From assembly GCA_039621445.1 (NCBI GenBank), contig CP154954.1, forward strand, positions 59,044,701 to 59,108,700: a stretch of 64,000 nt of DNA, given 5' to 3'. How positions within the stretch are numbered: position 1 is the first letter of the stretch; each line of letters starts with the position of its first letter. Made by a program: the position numbers and the translations under genes. This stretch comes from Euglena gracilis. Taxonomy: Eukaryota > Euglenida > Euglenophyceae > Euglenales. The notes under the pieces are model-generated. The model searched no databases, was not told the origin of the DNA, and was given only the letters and a program-made list of their open reading frames with translations. This document shows positions 12,701-21,185 of the stretch, in pieces.

Positions 12701-15232
12701 GACAGAAAGAAGAAGAAATGGAAAAATTTGAGGATTAAACCCATCCATGCAGGTGCCGGAAGAAATTTTTCCTTTGTGAACTGCTGTGGGATGATGGAGT
12801 TGCAAGCAGCCCAAATTGTGTAATTGTGCAATTGCAGCCCCTGGGCTCAACCACAACCACCAAACTTCGGCTGCAAAAATCCCCTTGAGGAACTGACGGG
12901 AAAACATGAGGGCAAAATAAGCAAAAAAAAATCACGAGCTGCATCAAAAAAAAACAGAACTCGTGGATTCCTTCAGCAACCCATGAAATTGCCATGCCAC
13001 CATAATGGGGCAAAAAAAAGATGCACCATTTCACTAAACCTTGCGTTATAACCCCCAACATTTTTACCCTCCTTGGGGCCAACGACCAAGCCGGATCAGA
13101 CAAGCCCAGGGCTGGGGTTTTTTTTAATACCGGGGGGAGGGGGGTCCCCCCACGGGTGGGAGGGGGTAGGGGGGGGGTCCGGCCGAGCCCCCCCCCCCCG
13201 GGGGGTCCCCAGGGGGGGGATATACGGTTCGGTGCCAAAGGCGCCGAAAATTTTTGAAAAAAGGTGTTTTTAGCATTTTTCGTGATTTTTGGCCATTTTC
13301 AGGGAAATGTCAGGGGGTCCCCCTGAGACCCCCCCCCCGCCCCCCCCCCCAGGGGACTGAAAGACTAAAAAAAACCCCTGGTCCAGGGGTTAAAAAGTGG
13401 TTGGATAAGTGAATTATGGTGGTTGTTCTCACAGGCAATCACACCACAGTCTTTCAGCAACGGGAAAAGGAAAAGGGGGTTGAATGAGTCGCTTGGAGGG
13501 AGAGAGGGCCCATTTTCCACCGCCTCAGTGATGCTGTGCCTGGCGGCGGCCACCTCCCTGCCCAGGGAGGGCATGCACCACGTCCTTGCCTTTCCGCTCC
13601 TGCGGCATACCGCCGCCCATCCCGCCCAGGCTCCTTCTTAACACCCCAGGGGTCCCCCCCACCCACACAGCCCAGCGGTGCGGGACCCACAGCCCCGCGC
13701 GGGGCGGGGGGGGCAATTGGGCCGTCTGAGCACATTTTCCAAAAAAAAAACTGGCGCTTCGCGCCGAAACTTTGCCCAGGCCTCGGGTCCGGGACCCCCC
13801 TGGGGGGTCTGGCCCAAGACCCACCCAGCACCCCCTCGGGGGGGGGGGGGCTTCTGAGTTAAAAAAGAAGCCTGATCCCGCCGAACATGCCCCCCAGCCC
13901 GCCGCCGAAGAACTGTCCGGGTCAAGACACATCCCCCGGGTTTTCAGGAAAGCGCGACGCACAAAATGGGAGGGCAATGTGTCTTGGGCGGAAGATGTCC
14001 TGCGGGTTGAGCCCATCCCCGGCTCCCCCTTCCAGGCCTTCCTCCCCGTACCGGTCGTACACCTTCCGCCTCTCCTCGTCTGAAAGCACCTGTGCAGAGC
14101 AGGGAAAAGGCTGTCGGAAGAACAGTTTCAAAGTTTACAAGAACTTTTGGGAATCTGCACGGTACAACACTAATTGTAATGGCAGATGATGGCAATACAT
14201 AACATGACCCGCACCAAAAAAACAAGCTCCCACCCCAACCAAAAAAAACAACAACCAAAAAACCCCCTGCCAATTTTCAGCAAAATCTGCCCCGCCTGCC
14301 AAATAACAGCCCCACTTGGGAATTTTTGGAAGAAAGTCTGAAAATCTCCAAAAGGATAGAAGATTTTTGTTAGCCTTTTTTTGGACTTTCCTTGCTTTTT
14401 TTCAATTATCATACACTAATATTGGAATTTCTTTGCGGCAATTCTTTGATCGTTGTGGAAAAGCCTGCATTTTGTAATTGTTTTGGGATTCTCCCCTGAA
14501 GGGTTTTTCCCGTCAAAATTATCAGAGAAAACCAAAAAACCCTCACCCCCCAAAGAAGACATCCCTTGGGCTGTTCAGCAATGGAACCGGGAAAAAAACC
14601 AGGAGTCGTATTTTTTGGGAGGGGGTTGGAACCTTGCCAAATGGGGAATCAAGGCACACCTCATAAGCCCTGCTCACTTCCTTGAACTTCTCAAAAGCAG
14701 GGGATTTCATAAGCGCTGGGGGGTCCCAGGCCGGCTGGAAAAGGTGCTGGCCCCTGGGGGTGGGGTGGGGTTCGAAGGGAGTCTGGCTGGATGGCAGCTG
14801 GACCTGGATACCCCCCAAAAAGCCCAAGTCCAAGTCCAGCCGGGTTGGCATGCTGAAGGCCCCCAAAACAACCCAAAAATGCCCAAAAAAAATGTCATTT
14901 TGACCCCAGTTTTTTTTAAAAAAAAACTTTCCAGCGCTTTGCGCCGAAAAGATTTTTTCAGTCCAGCCTGGCTTTGCCGGGCTGGCCCGAATGGGGGGGG
15001 GGGGGCTTCCGCAGCCCGGCTGGGAGCTGCTGGCTGGAAAAAAAAATGCTGCCGGAGGGAGGGGGGCAGGGTCCCTTCTGGCTTAAGCAAACCCCTGCTC
15101 AGAAGCTGCGGGATCTGGGTTCTTGTCCGGGTGGTACTGCACTGCCATCTTGCGGTAAGCTCGCTTGATGTCCGCATCACTGCTGTCCGGGCTGACCCCC
15201 AAGGCATCATAAAACTTGGTTTCTCGGACCAT
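3738..15232 (-). CDS. DNAJA: Class A DnaJ (Hsp40) co-chaperone, 13 exons
   Basis: A cytosolic-type J-protein that would stimulate the Hsp70 ATPase and deliver substrates. Minus-strand exons: 15101-15232, 14660-14692, 13990-14089, 13878-13917, 13564-13621, 11676-11818, 11335-11399, 10213-10292, 9902-9961, 9448-9515, 7567-7769, about 5583-5671, and 3738-3902. They join in frame to 411 codons plus stop, close to animal DNAJA2. The J domain starts [13 protein letters not shown] with HPD at residues 34-36. A Gly-rich stretch follows. Four zinc motifs lie at C143/C146, C160/C163, C186/C189 and C202/C205. The C-terminal substrate-binding region includes REALCGF and [11 protein letters not shown]. 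An acidic tail ends in CVHQ, a farnesylation-type CaaX box. Introns 2, 7, 10 and 11 are GT-AG; introns 1, 3, 4, 5, 6, 8 and 9 are non-conventional. The 5' site of intron 12, and so the exon 12 end, is unresolved. The start is the first ATG after a good acceptor at 15256-15258. Confidence 0.93.
3903..5582 (-). other. DnaJ intron 12, mixed-type boundaries
   Basis: The 3' end looks non-conventional: GCCTG plus five bases (CCATG) precedes the in-frame GAC at 3902. No matching CAG is present in exon 12; the best 5' site in phase is a GT at 5581-5582. Inside are A-rich DNA (4020-4370), a C-rich block (4645-4665) and the GGA tract at 5031-5273. No conventional AG acceptor gives the correct frame. 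Confidence 0.4.
5031..5273. repeat. (GGA)n purine tract in DnaJ intron 12
   Basis: About 240 bases almost purely purine on the plus strand, mostly GGA triplets with scattered T. On the gene strand it is (TCC)n, a pyrimidine tract. Low-complexity ORFs arise on both strands. Confidence 0.9.
5823..5890. repeat. Conserved 65-bp module, copy 1
   Basis: Contains GGGCCAGAAGCGAAGTT followed by a CCGGCCATAAACAGAC word. Near-identical modules lie at 16821-16889, 24399-24460 and, shortened, at 38294-38330, in both orientations beside poly-C/G blocks. Its nature is unknown: a MITE core and a small RNA-derived repeat are both possible. Confidence 0.7.
6480..6960. repeat. Dispersed CATTTTCGG-type repeat, two units
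   Basis: A unit of roughly 170-200 bp carries GAAGCCCTTGGAATGCCC, then CCGCAACTCC, GAGTTACGGCCATTTTTCGG and AAATATCTCGA-like words. Further units lie around 32500-32660, 48850-48930, 49300-49770, 51300-51383, 53940-53990 and 56100-56600. Because the consensus is readable, insertions into it can be dated and bounded. Confidence 0.75.
7851..7903. repeat. Perfect 24-bp inverted repeat, 5-nt loop
   Basis: Arms 7851-7874 and 7880-7903 are exactly complementary around the loop GGTAT. It lies in DnaJ intron 10, about 80 nt from the 3' splice site at 7770. A structured splicing element, a tiny foldback transposon or chance are possible. Confidence 0.9.
9128..9198. repeat. Tandem TTTTAGGCCACTTTAGGCCA
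   Basis: About 3.5 copies of a 20-bp unit made of two 10-bp halves (TTTTAGGCCA and CTTTAGGCCA). Degenerate single units lie on either side. Confidence 0.9.
9521..9898. mobile_element. DnaJ intron 9 is a CAG...CTG element, perfect TSD
   Basis: On the gene strand it starts CAGGGCGGTGCC and ends CCGCTCTG. The plus-strand flanks are identical 8-mers GTCCCCCT at 9513-9520 and 9899-9906 (AGGGGGAC on the gene strand). Removing one flank copy with the element joins exons 9 and 10 in frame through EGDQHPD. The interior holds a CTAAAAATAGCACC core shared with intron 8, probably an older nested element. Confidence 0.85.
9967..10209. mobile_element. DnaJ intron 8 is a CAGGGGTTTT MITE, perfect TSD
   Basis: The gene strand starts CAGGGGTTTTTTTTAGTC and ends TTTAAAAAACCCCTG. 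Plus-strand flanks CTCCAGGA at 9959-9966 and 10210-10217 are identical. Exact removal with one copy restores [13 protein letters not shown], matching the family. Interior: poly-C/G, CCAAAGATGCTAAAAATAGC, and GGCGCCAAAGGCGCC. Relatives occur at 13112-13380 and 27836-28071. Confidence 0.9.
10293..11334 (-). other. DnaJ intron 7 (GT-AG)
   Basis: Donor TGCAAAG|GTGTTCC and acceptor CCCCCCAG|GCGAGG are conventional and join C-K-G-E-G across the third zinc motif. It includes a fragment with the GACTGACTGGTTTTTCG repeat near 10410-10440. No other exon-like sequence was supported. Confidence 0.75.
11400..11675 (-). other. DnaJ intron 6, non-conventional, degenerate ends
   Basis: Starts GGC then CAGGCATC on the gene strand and ends CGCCTG plus ACAAC. 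Excision with the 3-nt/5-nt offset gives [12 protein letters not shown] in frame and of the same length as homologues. No target duplication remains, which suggests an older insertion. Confidence 0.7.
11819..13563 (-). other. DnaJ intron 5, non-conventional, with later insertions
   Basis: Begins GGG then CAGGG after CATGCCCTCCCT and ends GCCCTG plus GAGCT before GTCACGCTG. The join reads [15 protein letters not shown], in frame. The 8-mers no longer match. A younger MITE (13112-13380) lies inside it. Confidence 0.7.
13112..13380. mobile_element. CAGGGGTTTT-family MITE inside intron 5
   Basis: Ends CTGGGGTTTTTTTT and AAAAAAAACCCCTG; flanks GCCCAGGG (13104-13111) and GTCCAGGG (13381-13388), 7 of 8 equal. 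Interior matches the intron 8 element, including GGTGCCAAAGGCGCC. Confidence 0.8.
13627..13874. mobile_element. DnaJ intron 4 is a CAGGCTTC MITE, perfect TSD
   Basis: On the gene strand it starts CAGGCTTCTTTTTTAAC and ends AAGAAGGAGCCTG. Flanks are ATCCCGCC at 13619-13626 and 13875-13882, identical. Excision with one copy restores [16 protein letters not shown]. The same family is outside genes at 271-1077. Confidence 0.9.
13918..13989 (-). other. DnaJ intron 3, 72-nt non-conventional intron
   Basis: The 10-mers at 13923-13932 and 13977-13986 are perfect inverted repeats (CAAGACACAT). With the 3-nt/5-nt offset it is removed in frame, giving NPQDIFRQFFGGG. Neither a GT donor nor an AG acceptor at those borders would give this frame. 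Confidence 0.75.
14090..14659 (-). other. DnaJ intron 2 (GT-AG)
   Basis: Donor TATGAG|GTGTGCC and acceptor CTCTGCACAG|GTGCTT join YE to VLSDEERR in the J domain. A/T-rich interior without TIRs. Confidence 0.85.
14698..15097. mobile_element. DnaJ intron 1 is a CAGGGG...TTAAG MITE
   Basis: Gene strand starts CAGGGGTTTGCTTAAGCC and ends TATGAAATCCCCTG. Flanks CTCAAAAG (14690-14697) and CTCAGAAG (15098-15105) differ at one base. Removal restores [15 protein letters not shown]. The intergenic relative at 2054-2567 shares the CTTAAG-containing end and the GCTGGCTGG interior. Confidence 0.88.
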
Positions 15233-15252
15233 CGGCTTCACACACAGAACAG

Positions 15253-15262
15253 GAACTGCGGA
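15253..15262 (-). promoter_or_regulatory. Candidate acceptor just upstream of the DnaJ start
   Basis: Minus strand reads CTTTCTTCCGCAG ending at 15256, 23 nt before the ATG. A pyrimidine-rich AG so close to the start fits either a 5' UTR intron or the spliced-leader acceptor expected in euglenids. No leader sequence was found, so the choice is inference. Confidence 0.45.
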
Positions 15263-15663
15263 AGAAAGGTGAATAGAGGCATGGAGGCAGCCAATTTCCC
15301 ACCCTCTTGAAGAAGAGGGACCAATGCTGAACACTGCACCAAATCAAGCACCTGTCATGAAGCCCTGAATCAGTGAGTGTGAGTCATGAAGACCTGAAAA
15401 AGTGAGTGTGGGTACACTTATTCAAGAGTTGAAAGTTTTATTTAAGAAACACCTTTAATGTCACAGAAGCGATGCCAAAGCCAAGTGAATCGAACAAACA
15501 CCGGTGAGGAAGAAAATGGAGGGAACCAAATGCAGTGGTTCCAGTGGTCAAATGAGATTGAGGGAAAGGCAGTTGGCTGCATCAAAGATCGAACCAATCA
15601 ACCAATACCAAACCAATATGCCGCCGAGAAACCTTTCCAATGCTGACCCAAGCCGGGGGCAAC

Positions 15664-15752
15664 CACACTGGCTTGCTGGTTGGCTCTCAGCAAAGCTCCC
15701 CAGCTTTCTTTGGCGGGCTCATACCCGCACCTCTCCCGGGGCTCAAATTGGT
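15664..15752 (-). CDS. Isolated exon, unrecognised
   Basis: Gene strand: acceptor GATGTTTTCCTCCAG, then 2 nt plus 29 open codons (QFEPRERCGYEPAKESWG...ANQQASV), then GTG|GTTGCC. Composition is protein-like and one frame only stays open with these borders. Neighbouring exons were not found. It could belong to a gene upstream of DnaJ on the same strand. Confidence 0.35.
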
Positions 15753-16178
15753 CTGGAGGAAAACATCTCAAAAGCATTGTTTGCCTGCATCCTGTCCAAA
15801 CCATTGCTAAGCAACCCCCCGGGGGGTCACTTTCCATTTCAAAAAAACCAGTCAGTTAGTTTCAAAAACCAATCACCCAGAGGGTGACTGGTTTTTGACT
15901 CTTTCTACCCCAAGGGGGGGGGGTCACTTTGGTCTCTTGGGCCAAATGGCCCAATACCACTGGAAGTTGCTGAAAATCCAAAAAAAAAAAGTCCGGTGGC
16001 TTCAGCCATTCCCGGTCCCCAACTCCCAACCCGGCATCCCAGCCCGAGGGGGGGTGGGTCTAGAGCCAAAAACCAGTCAGTCAATCCGAAAGAATCAGTC
16101 AGTCACCCCCACCCCGGGGACTTAAATGACTTAAATGGCTCAAACAATGGTATGGTCCTGTCCTTCTCTAACAACCAG

Positions 16179-16347
16179 TTATTGCGGGCTTGCTGCTTTC
16201 GAAGAATGCGGGTAAATGGCGACAGGGTGGACACATATGCACAACCAGAAAGGCACGCGGTACAATCAAGAGGAGGTCATGCCTGGGAGAGAGCATTCCT
16301 CCTGCGCAAGACATACATCGGTTTATGTCACAGAAGAGGCAGTGCGG
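16179..16347 (+). CDS. Isolated exon with canonical splice sites
   Basis: Acceptor CCTTCTCTAACAACCAG and donor GCGG|GTGAGT enclose 56 open codons plus one base, starting LLRACCFRRMRVNGDRVD and ending CHRRGSA. It is Arg-rich and not recognised. It is on the strand opposite to DnaJ. Partner exons are not established. Confidence 0.5.
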
Positions 16348-16408
16348 GTGAGTGGGGATATTGGGGAGCAGAGGCCTTTGACGTCCTGTTTCCGTTGTAC
16401 CAACCAAC

Positions 16409-17347
16409 CAGGGGTTTCTCAAACTTAGGCGGCCGAATTCGCACTTAAGGGTTTTTTCGTTGAAATGGGCGCATTTGCGCAAATGTACAATTTTTATGTA
16501 ACCCCTGGGACCCTGTCCCCTGTCCGCCGAAAAAAAAAATTTGTGATCGCGAACGAATTAGGCCGCCTAAGTCAAAGACCCGGGGGGGGGGGGGTTCTGC
16601 GGGCCGGCTGGAAAAAGGGGCTGGAGGGTGTGGGTTCAGTGGTGAGTGGTGGGGGGGGTCTGGCTGGCTCGCTTTGCAGGGCTGGCCCCAACTTCATTTC
16701 AGCTGACCCGGGGGGGGGGAGCGCAGCCCAGCTGGGAGCTGCTGGCTGGGAGAAAGGAGCTGGCTAGCTGGACCCAGGGTTCGATAGAAGGACAGGTGGG
16801 GGGGGGGGGTCCGGACCCCCCTTAGTTGCACTAAGGCTTCTTGTCTGTTTATGGCCGGCGCTAACTTCGCTTCTGGCCCAGTTTGCTGCATGGTGAGTGG
16901 TGAGTGGCCAGGGACCCCTTGCACCAGTCCTCTTTTGTTGCTCCGGACCCCCCCCCTGCAGGCCAGGAGGGGGGGGGTGGGGGGGACACCCCCCCCCCCT
17001 AAACAGTGGCGTGGTCTGGGTGACCGAAAATTTTTGACCCCCCAAATCGACCAAAAGTGCCATTTTGGGCACTTTTTGGGCAAAAATGTGCCAAAAATGC
17101 AAAAAATTTTCGGCGTAAAGCGCCGGAGGAAAAAATTGACCCTTTTGGGGGGGTCCCGGATGCCCCCCCAGGGTCGGTCCGGACCCCCCTGGCAGGTGGG
17201 GGGGGGGGGGGGGTCCGGACCCCCCCCCTGCGGGCCAGGAGGGGGGGGGGTGGGGGGGGGACACCCCCACCTAAACCATGCACGCCCTCCTTATATCAAA
17301 CCCTGGCTGGACCCCTCCACAACGGGTAGGGTCCTCCGGCTTAAGAA
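16409..17347. mobile_element. Probable CAGGGG element, decayed right end
   Basis: Left end CAGGGGTTTCTCAAACTTAGG and right ...GGCTTAAGAAAACCCC resemble the 2054-2567 family, but the last bases read CCCCGAG instead of CCCCTG. Flanks CAACCAAC and CACCAAGG match only partly. It contains the 65-bp module (16821-16889), GCTGGCTGG words and poly-C/G. Confidence 0.5.
16821..16889. repeat. Conserved 65-bp module, copy 2
   Basis: Inverse of copy 1, from TTAGTTGCACTAAGGCTTC to GCTTCTGGCCCAGTTTGC; nearly full length. Confidence 0.7.
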
Positions 17348-17459
17348 AACCCCGAGCACCAAGGCATGAAATTGTCAATTGAACAAACCAATTGCGGAGC
17401 AAATCAACCAGAGACCAAAAACCACTTTGACCTCGAAAAGGAGAACCAAACCAACACTG

Positions 17460-17745
17460 CAAGCTTCGCAAAGGAATCTGGGCAATTGCGGACATTGTAG
17501 GATCGGGGACCGCCGGCGAGGTTCGAGCCGCCACCCGCTGGCATCCACACGTTGCGTGGCCGGCCGCGATCCTGTGGCGCCGGTGCTGACAAACACCGCT
17601 TGTTCCGCGGTTCCGCCAGGGCAAGGATGCGGGAGGAGGGTGCAGAGGACAGGAATGGTTTGGGGGGTTGAGTCCGCGGGGCAGGAGGAGGCACTGGCGG
17701 AGGGAGAGGTGGGGACGCTGCCGCACCGTTGCTTGGGGCTCTTAC
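17460..17745 (-). CDS. GC-rich exon-like block, frame uncertain
   Basis: A 280-bp GC-rich block between A/T-rich flanks, open in several frames on both strands. One minus frame gives a Pro-rich segment (SPPLPPPVPPPAPRTQPPK) followed by PRNVWMPAGGGSNLAGG. On the minus strand a GTAAGA donor-like site lies just upstream, at 17730-17742. I cannot choose frame or strand with confidence. Confidence 0.25.
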
Positions 17746-17786
17746 CAGCAAAGATTTCAACCGTGGGAGAAAGCCCATGGGTGGGC

Positions 17787-17807
17787 AAATAATAATAAAT
17801 AAATAAA

Positions 17808-17851
<44 letters not shown>
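17787..17851. repeat. (AAAT)n microsatellite
   Basis: About 16 tandem tetranucleotides, nearly perfect. Confidence 0.95.
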
Positions 17852-17987
17852 ACTCAAAACCTCCCCTGAAAGACAAAAGGTTCACAATTGAAAGCAAGAC
17901 AATGAATGCAACGGCGGGGAACCCTGGAAGACATTTCATGCAGAAACTTCCAGCTCAGTATTCACCAGCATTTTGATGTTTTCTTCT

Positions 17988-18132
17988 TCAAACCCCCTCG
18001 AGTTGGTGCTGCAAATTGTCACTTCCGTCAAAAACTGAGGTCCGGCTCCTTGAAGCAAAGGCAAGGAATGCAGCTGGACGCTTCGAAGAAGGCTGCGACT
18101 TGGACCGCTTGGATTTCCTTGGTCGGCTCGAC
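17988..18132 (-). CDS. Possible basic, Ser-rich exon
   Basis: After acceptor CTGCTCTGACAG the minus strand is open for about 48 codons: SSRPRKSKRSKSQPSSKRP, then VFDGSDNLQHQLEGV and a stop at 17988-17990. It resembles a nuclear-localised disordered tail. It could pair with the GC-rich block downstream. Function unknown. Confidence 0.35.
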
Positions 18133-20500
18133 CTGTCAGAGCAGAAATAATTCTTCAGCGATCCATGATGTGACTACTTCCGGATGCTTTTTCTAAAAGA
18201 GGCACTTTGCCACGATCTTGTGGCATATAATTTCTTGGACTTTTTGTGAAATCATGGTGCAAGCAAATCAAAATTTTGGAATGTTTTCTGCGGAAAAATG
18301 GGACAAATCATCGCCCATGAGTCAACATAAACGCCAGATTTTTGAAGAAAGAACTGTCAAAACTGTCAAAATTTTTGGGTCAACCATTGCAGATTTACTC
18401 AAGTTGGAGGAAATGCCCATCTCAGGAAAAAGCAACTGAATCCACACCATTGCTGATTATGCTTCCTCTGCACCTCCCCAAAAGGGCATCTGGGATGAAA
18501 TACCCCCCCCATTGTGAGTCCGGCCACAGGGGGACACAGGGATAACTCCCTATGACTGCAACCTACCAACCTATTGGGGGGGGGGGTAAATCCAAAGTTT
18601 GAAGGCATTTTTAGGGGACGTGCAAGCGCAAAAGAGCATTAGCATAAATCATTTTATCATTTATCAGCACAATCATTTCATTGTTTGCGAATGCTGTTGG
18701 GGTGGGGTGGTTAACACCTCAAAGTAACAGAGCCTGGGACTATTTGCCTCCTCCTGTCAATTTATTTAGGGGTTTTATTCACCTGTCGGCCAACTCCCGT
18801 GAGATCTCTGGTTGGATAATAATATGATATTTGGGTGTTGGCCTGATTTTGGCCTGACCAAAATCCGCCCGAGGGCTAGCTGCTCCCCATATCTGCTGGA
18901 TTGTGTATACTTCGTTGAGCAAGCGAAAGCTTGTGGACTATATTCCCCCGGCAGCCATATTCTTAACGCCCCCCCCCCCCCGGGGGGGCGTTTAGAATAT
19001 CCAGGGGGGGGGGGTCATATGGGGTGACCCGGGTCCGACTTTTCGCCGTGAAAAAAGGTTTTTTGAGACCTTCTGAAAAGCCTACTTTTTGACCCCAAAG
19101 TGGCCGGAAAATGGCCAAGTCCCGACGAAGCGCGTATCTGGCATAATTGGGCGGTGCAGTGTGCAAGTCGCTGTTGGTAAATTTTGGTTTGCACTTCCAT
19201 TGCTTTCTCACTTCTCCATCTCTGAATGACTTTCGCGCAACACAGGGGAAACGCGCGGATTCGGGGAGGGTTGGCCCTAGATCTTAGGAATAGGGGTAGG
19301 GTTAGGATTAGCGCGCCGAAAAAAATGGCCCAATTTAGGGAAAAAGTTAGGCCGGAAATTAGGTCCCGTTTTGGGAGGATTAGGTCGCCCGTTTGCCAAA
19401 AAAAAAACGCCCTAAAAAGTCGGCCTGAATTCTGCCGAACTTGGTCCCGAATGCAGCCTAACTTCTCCCTGACCAAAAACGGGAGCCCGGCGGGAGGCCA
19501 GTCGGAACCTTAACCCTATCCCCATCCACAACCCCAACTTTCCCCAAAGGAAGGACCCGGGTCACCCCATACAACCCCCCCTCGGGAGCCATTGAGAACA
19601 TGGCTGCCATTCTCCCTTCCAAGTTTTGCACACACACCCAACATACAAGAAGGTGCAGTACGAGAGTTGTTAACCGACGAAATGGCAAAAAACACCCAAT
19701 GATAAATCCAAGGAAAACCACAAAAACCACAAAAACACAAAAAATACCCCAAAAAACACACAAAAATGACAGCAATTTTACAAGAATTTTTTGGAATTAT
19801 GAGAAACATATCAGTTTCCAAAAAACAACTCGAAAACTTCAAAAAAAATGCAAAAAAGCCTTGAAAAAAAATTCTGGAAAAAATGCACAAAAAATGCGAG
19901 GAAATGTGCAAGAATGTGCATTTTTGGAAATCTGAAAAAAAATGCACAAAACCGCGAAAACAAATGCAAAACACATTTTTCTCCTCATTGAGCCCCTCTC
20001 CCACTGGAGGGAAAACAAATTGGGATGACGCACCGGGAAAAAATGGGGACTTCAAACATGCACTTAAAGTCGCCTTTTTTGTCTTTTTTGAGGCCAAAAA
20101 AAGACGTGAAAACAAAGAAACATTTCTCTTGGTTTGGGGGTTTCTGACCCCACCCACAGCCACAAAGACAGGTTGGTCTCAAACCTTTGACTCACAGGTG
20201 GGGGGGGGGACTTTCCGCTTTCAAAAAACCCAATCGGTCACCTTTTGAAAAAACAGACGACCACTGAGGAACCCTCACGGGGGGGAGGGGTTACTCTGGC
20301 CACTTAAATGAAATGTATTTTTACAAATTGTTCAAAAATCTTCTGGGGCATGCTGGCGAACAACTGTATAATATTCTTTGGGGGAGGTATTATTTCCATT
20401 GATTTTCATGCATTGATTCTGCAAGCTGTGGTTTTTGTAATCCAGCAGATAATACACAGCAAAGATACCTGGATGAAGTTGGCGGGTGGGGATAGATGGA
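18133..20500. other. No firm gene: short ORF, repeats, A-rich tract
   Basis: A 62-codon plus ORF at 18254-18439 (MVQANQNFGMFSAEKW...) is protein-like but lacks splice context. A palindromic poly-C/G block is at 18965-19015. Bases 19263-19530 belong to the TTAGGGTTAGGATT repeat family. Bases 19680-20060 are strongly A-rich. A GACTGGTTTTTT-type repeat end lies near 20225. Confidence 0.4.
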
Positions 20501-20519
20501 GGAGGAGGGGCGCGGCGTG

Positions 20520-20745
20520 TCAGGCTGGGGCTCCGCCAGAGACGCCGAGAACTGGGACAGCGCTGGACTGGAGCGGCAGTCCGCCCGCTGGATGCCGGCC
20601 AGGGTGGGGTTGGCCGCCCGGGAGGCCTTGGCGGCAGCCCGGACCTCCCCCTGCGCGCACAGCTCCCATCAGGAGCCTGGGGCTTGGGGCAGCGACACAC
20701 ATGTCATCGCGTTGTATGACGTTGCTCTCGGATGAGGTGCTCATG
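20520..20745 (-). CDS. GC-rich exon-like block, frame uncertain
   Basis: A compact GC-rich island. The minus strand could start with ATG at 20742-20744 (MSTSSESNVIQRDDMCVAA) but a second minus frame (EVRAAAKASRAANPTLAG) fits the lower part better, implying an internal junction near 20660. Neither is confirmed. Confidence 0.25.
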
Positions 20746-21185
20746 GCCAGGGTTTGTCAAACTCTCCACCTATGTTGTTAACCCCCCCCTAATAAATGCC
20801 CAGTTAATTATTTGCAGTGCCCTGGTAAGTGCGACCCCTTGGGGTCCGAAACTACGTCCTTAAAATGTGCGCAACCATGCACTTTTGGGGGGGGGTACAT
20901 GGTTTCATCTGAAAAACTCTCCACATGTTCATTGGGCAAGAGGTTCATTAATCAATGGAGGGGTAAGGTGGTCGTCAAAAGAATGACACCATGGGACCCC
21001 CCAAATGTGGGACGGGCTGAAACAACTTGGGCTTAGCCAAAAATCTGAATTGGTCAAAAGTGATCACTTTTTGAGGGATTTCCCCTGACATTTCCACGGA
21101 CTTGCTTGGTTTCACGTACCCCCCCCCTTGTCCTTGACACGCCAATGTTCCAGGAAAATGCCATTGACAGGAGGGGGGTCAACGC

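Noticed and set aside
17375-17857. 160-codon minus ORF over the GC-rich block
   Set aside because: All frames are open there, and this ORF runs through the (AAAT)n tract, so length is not evidence.
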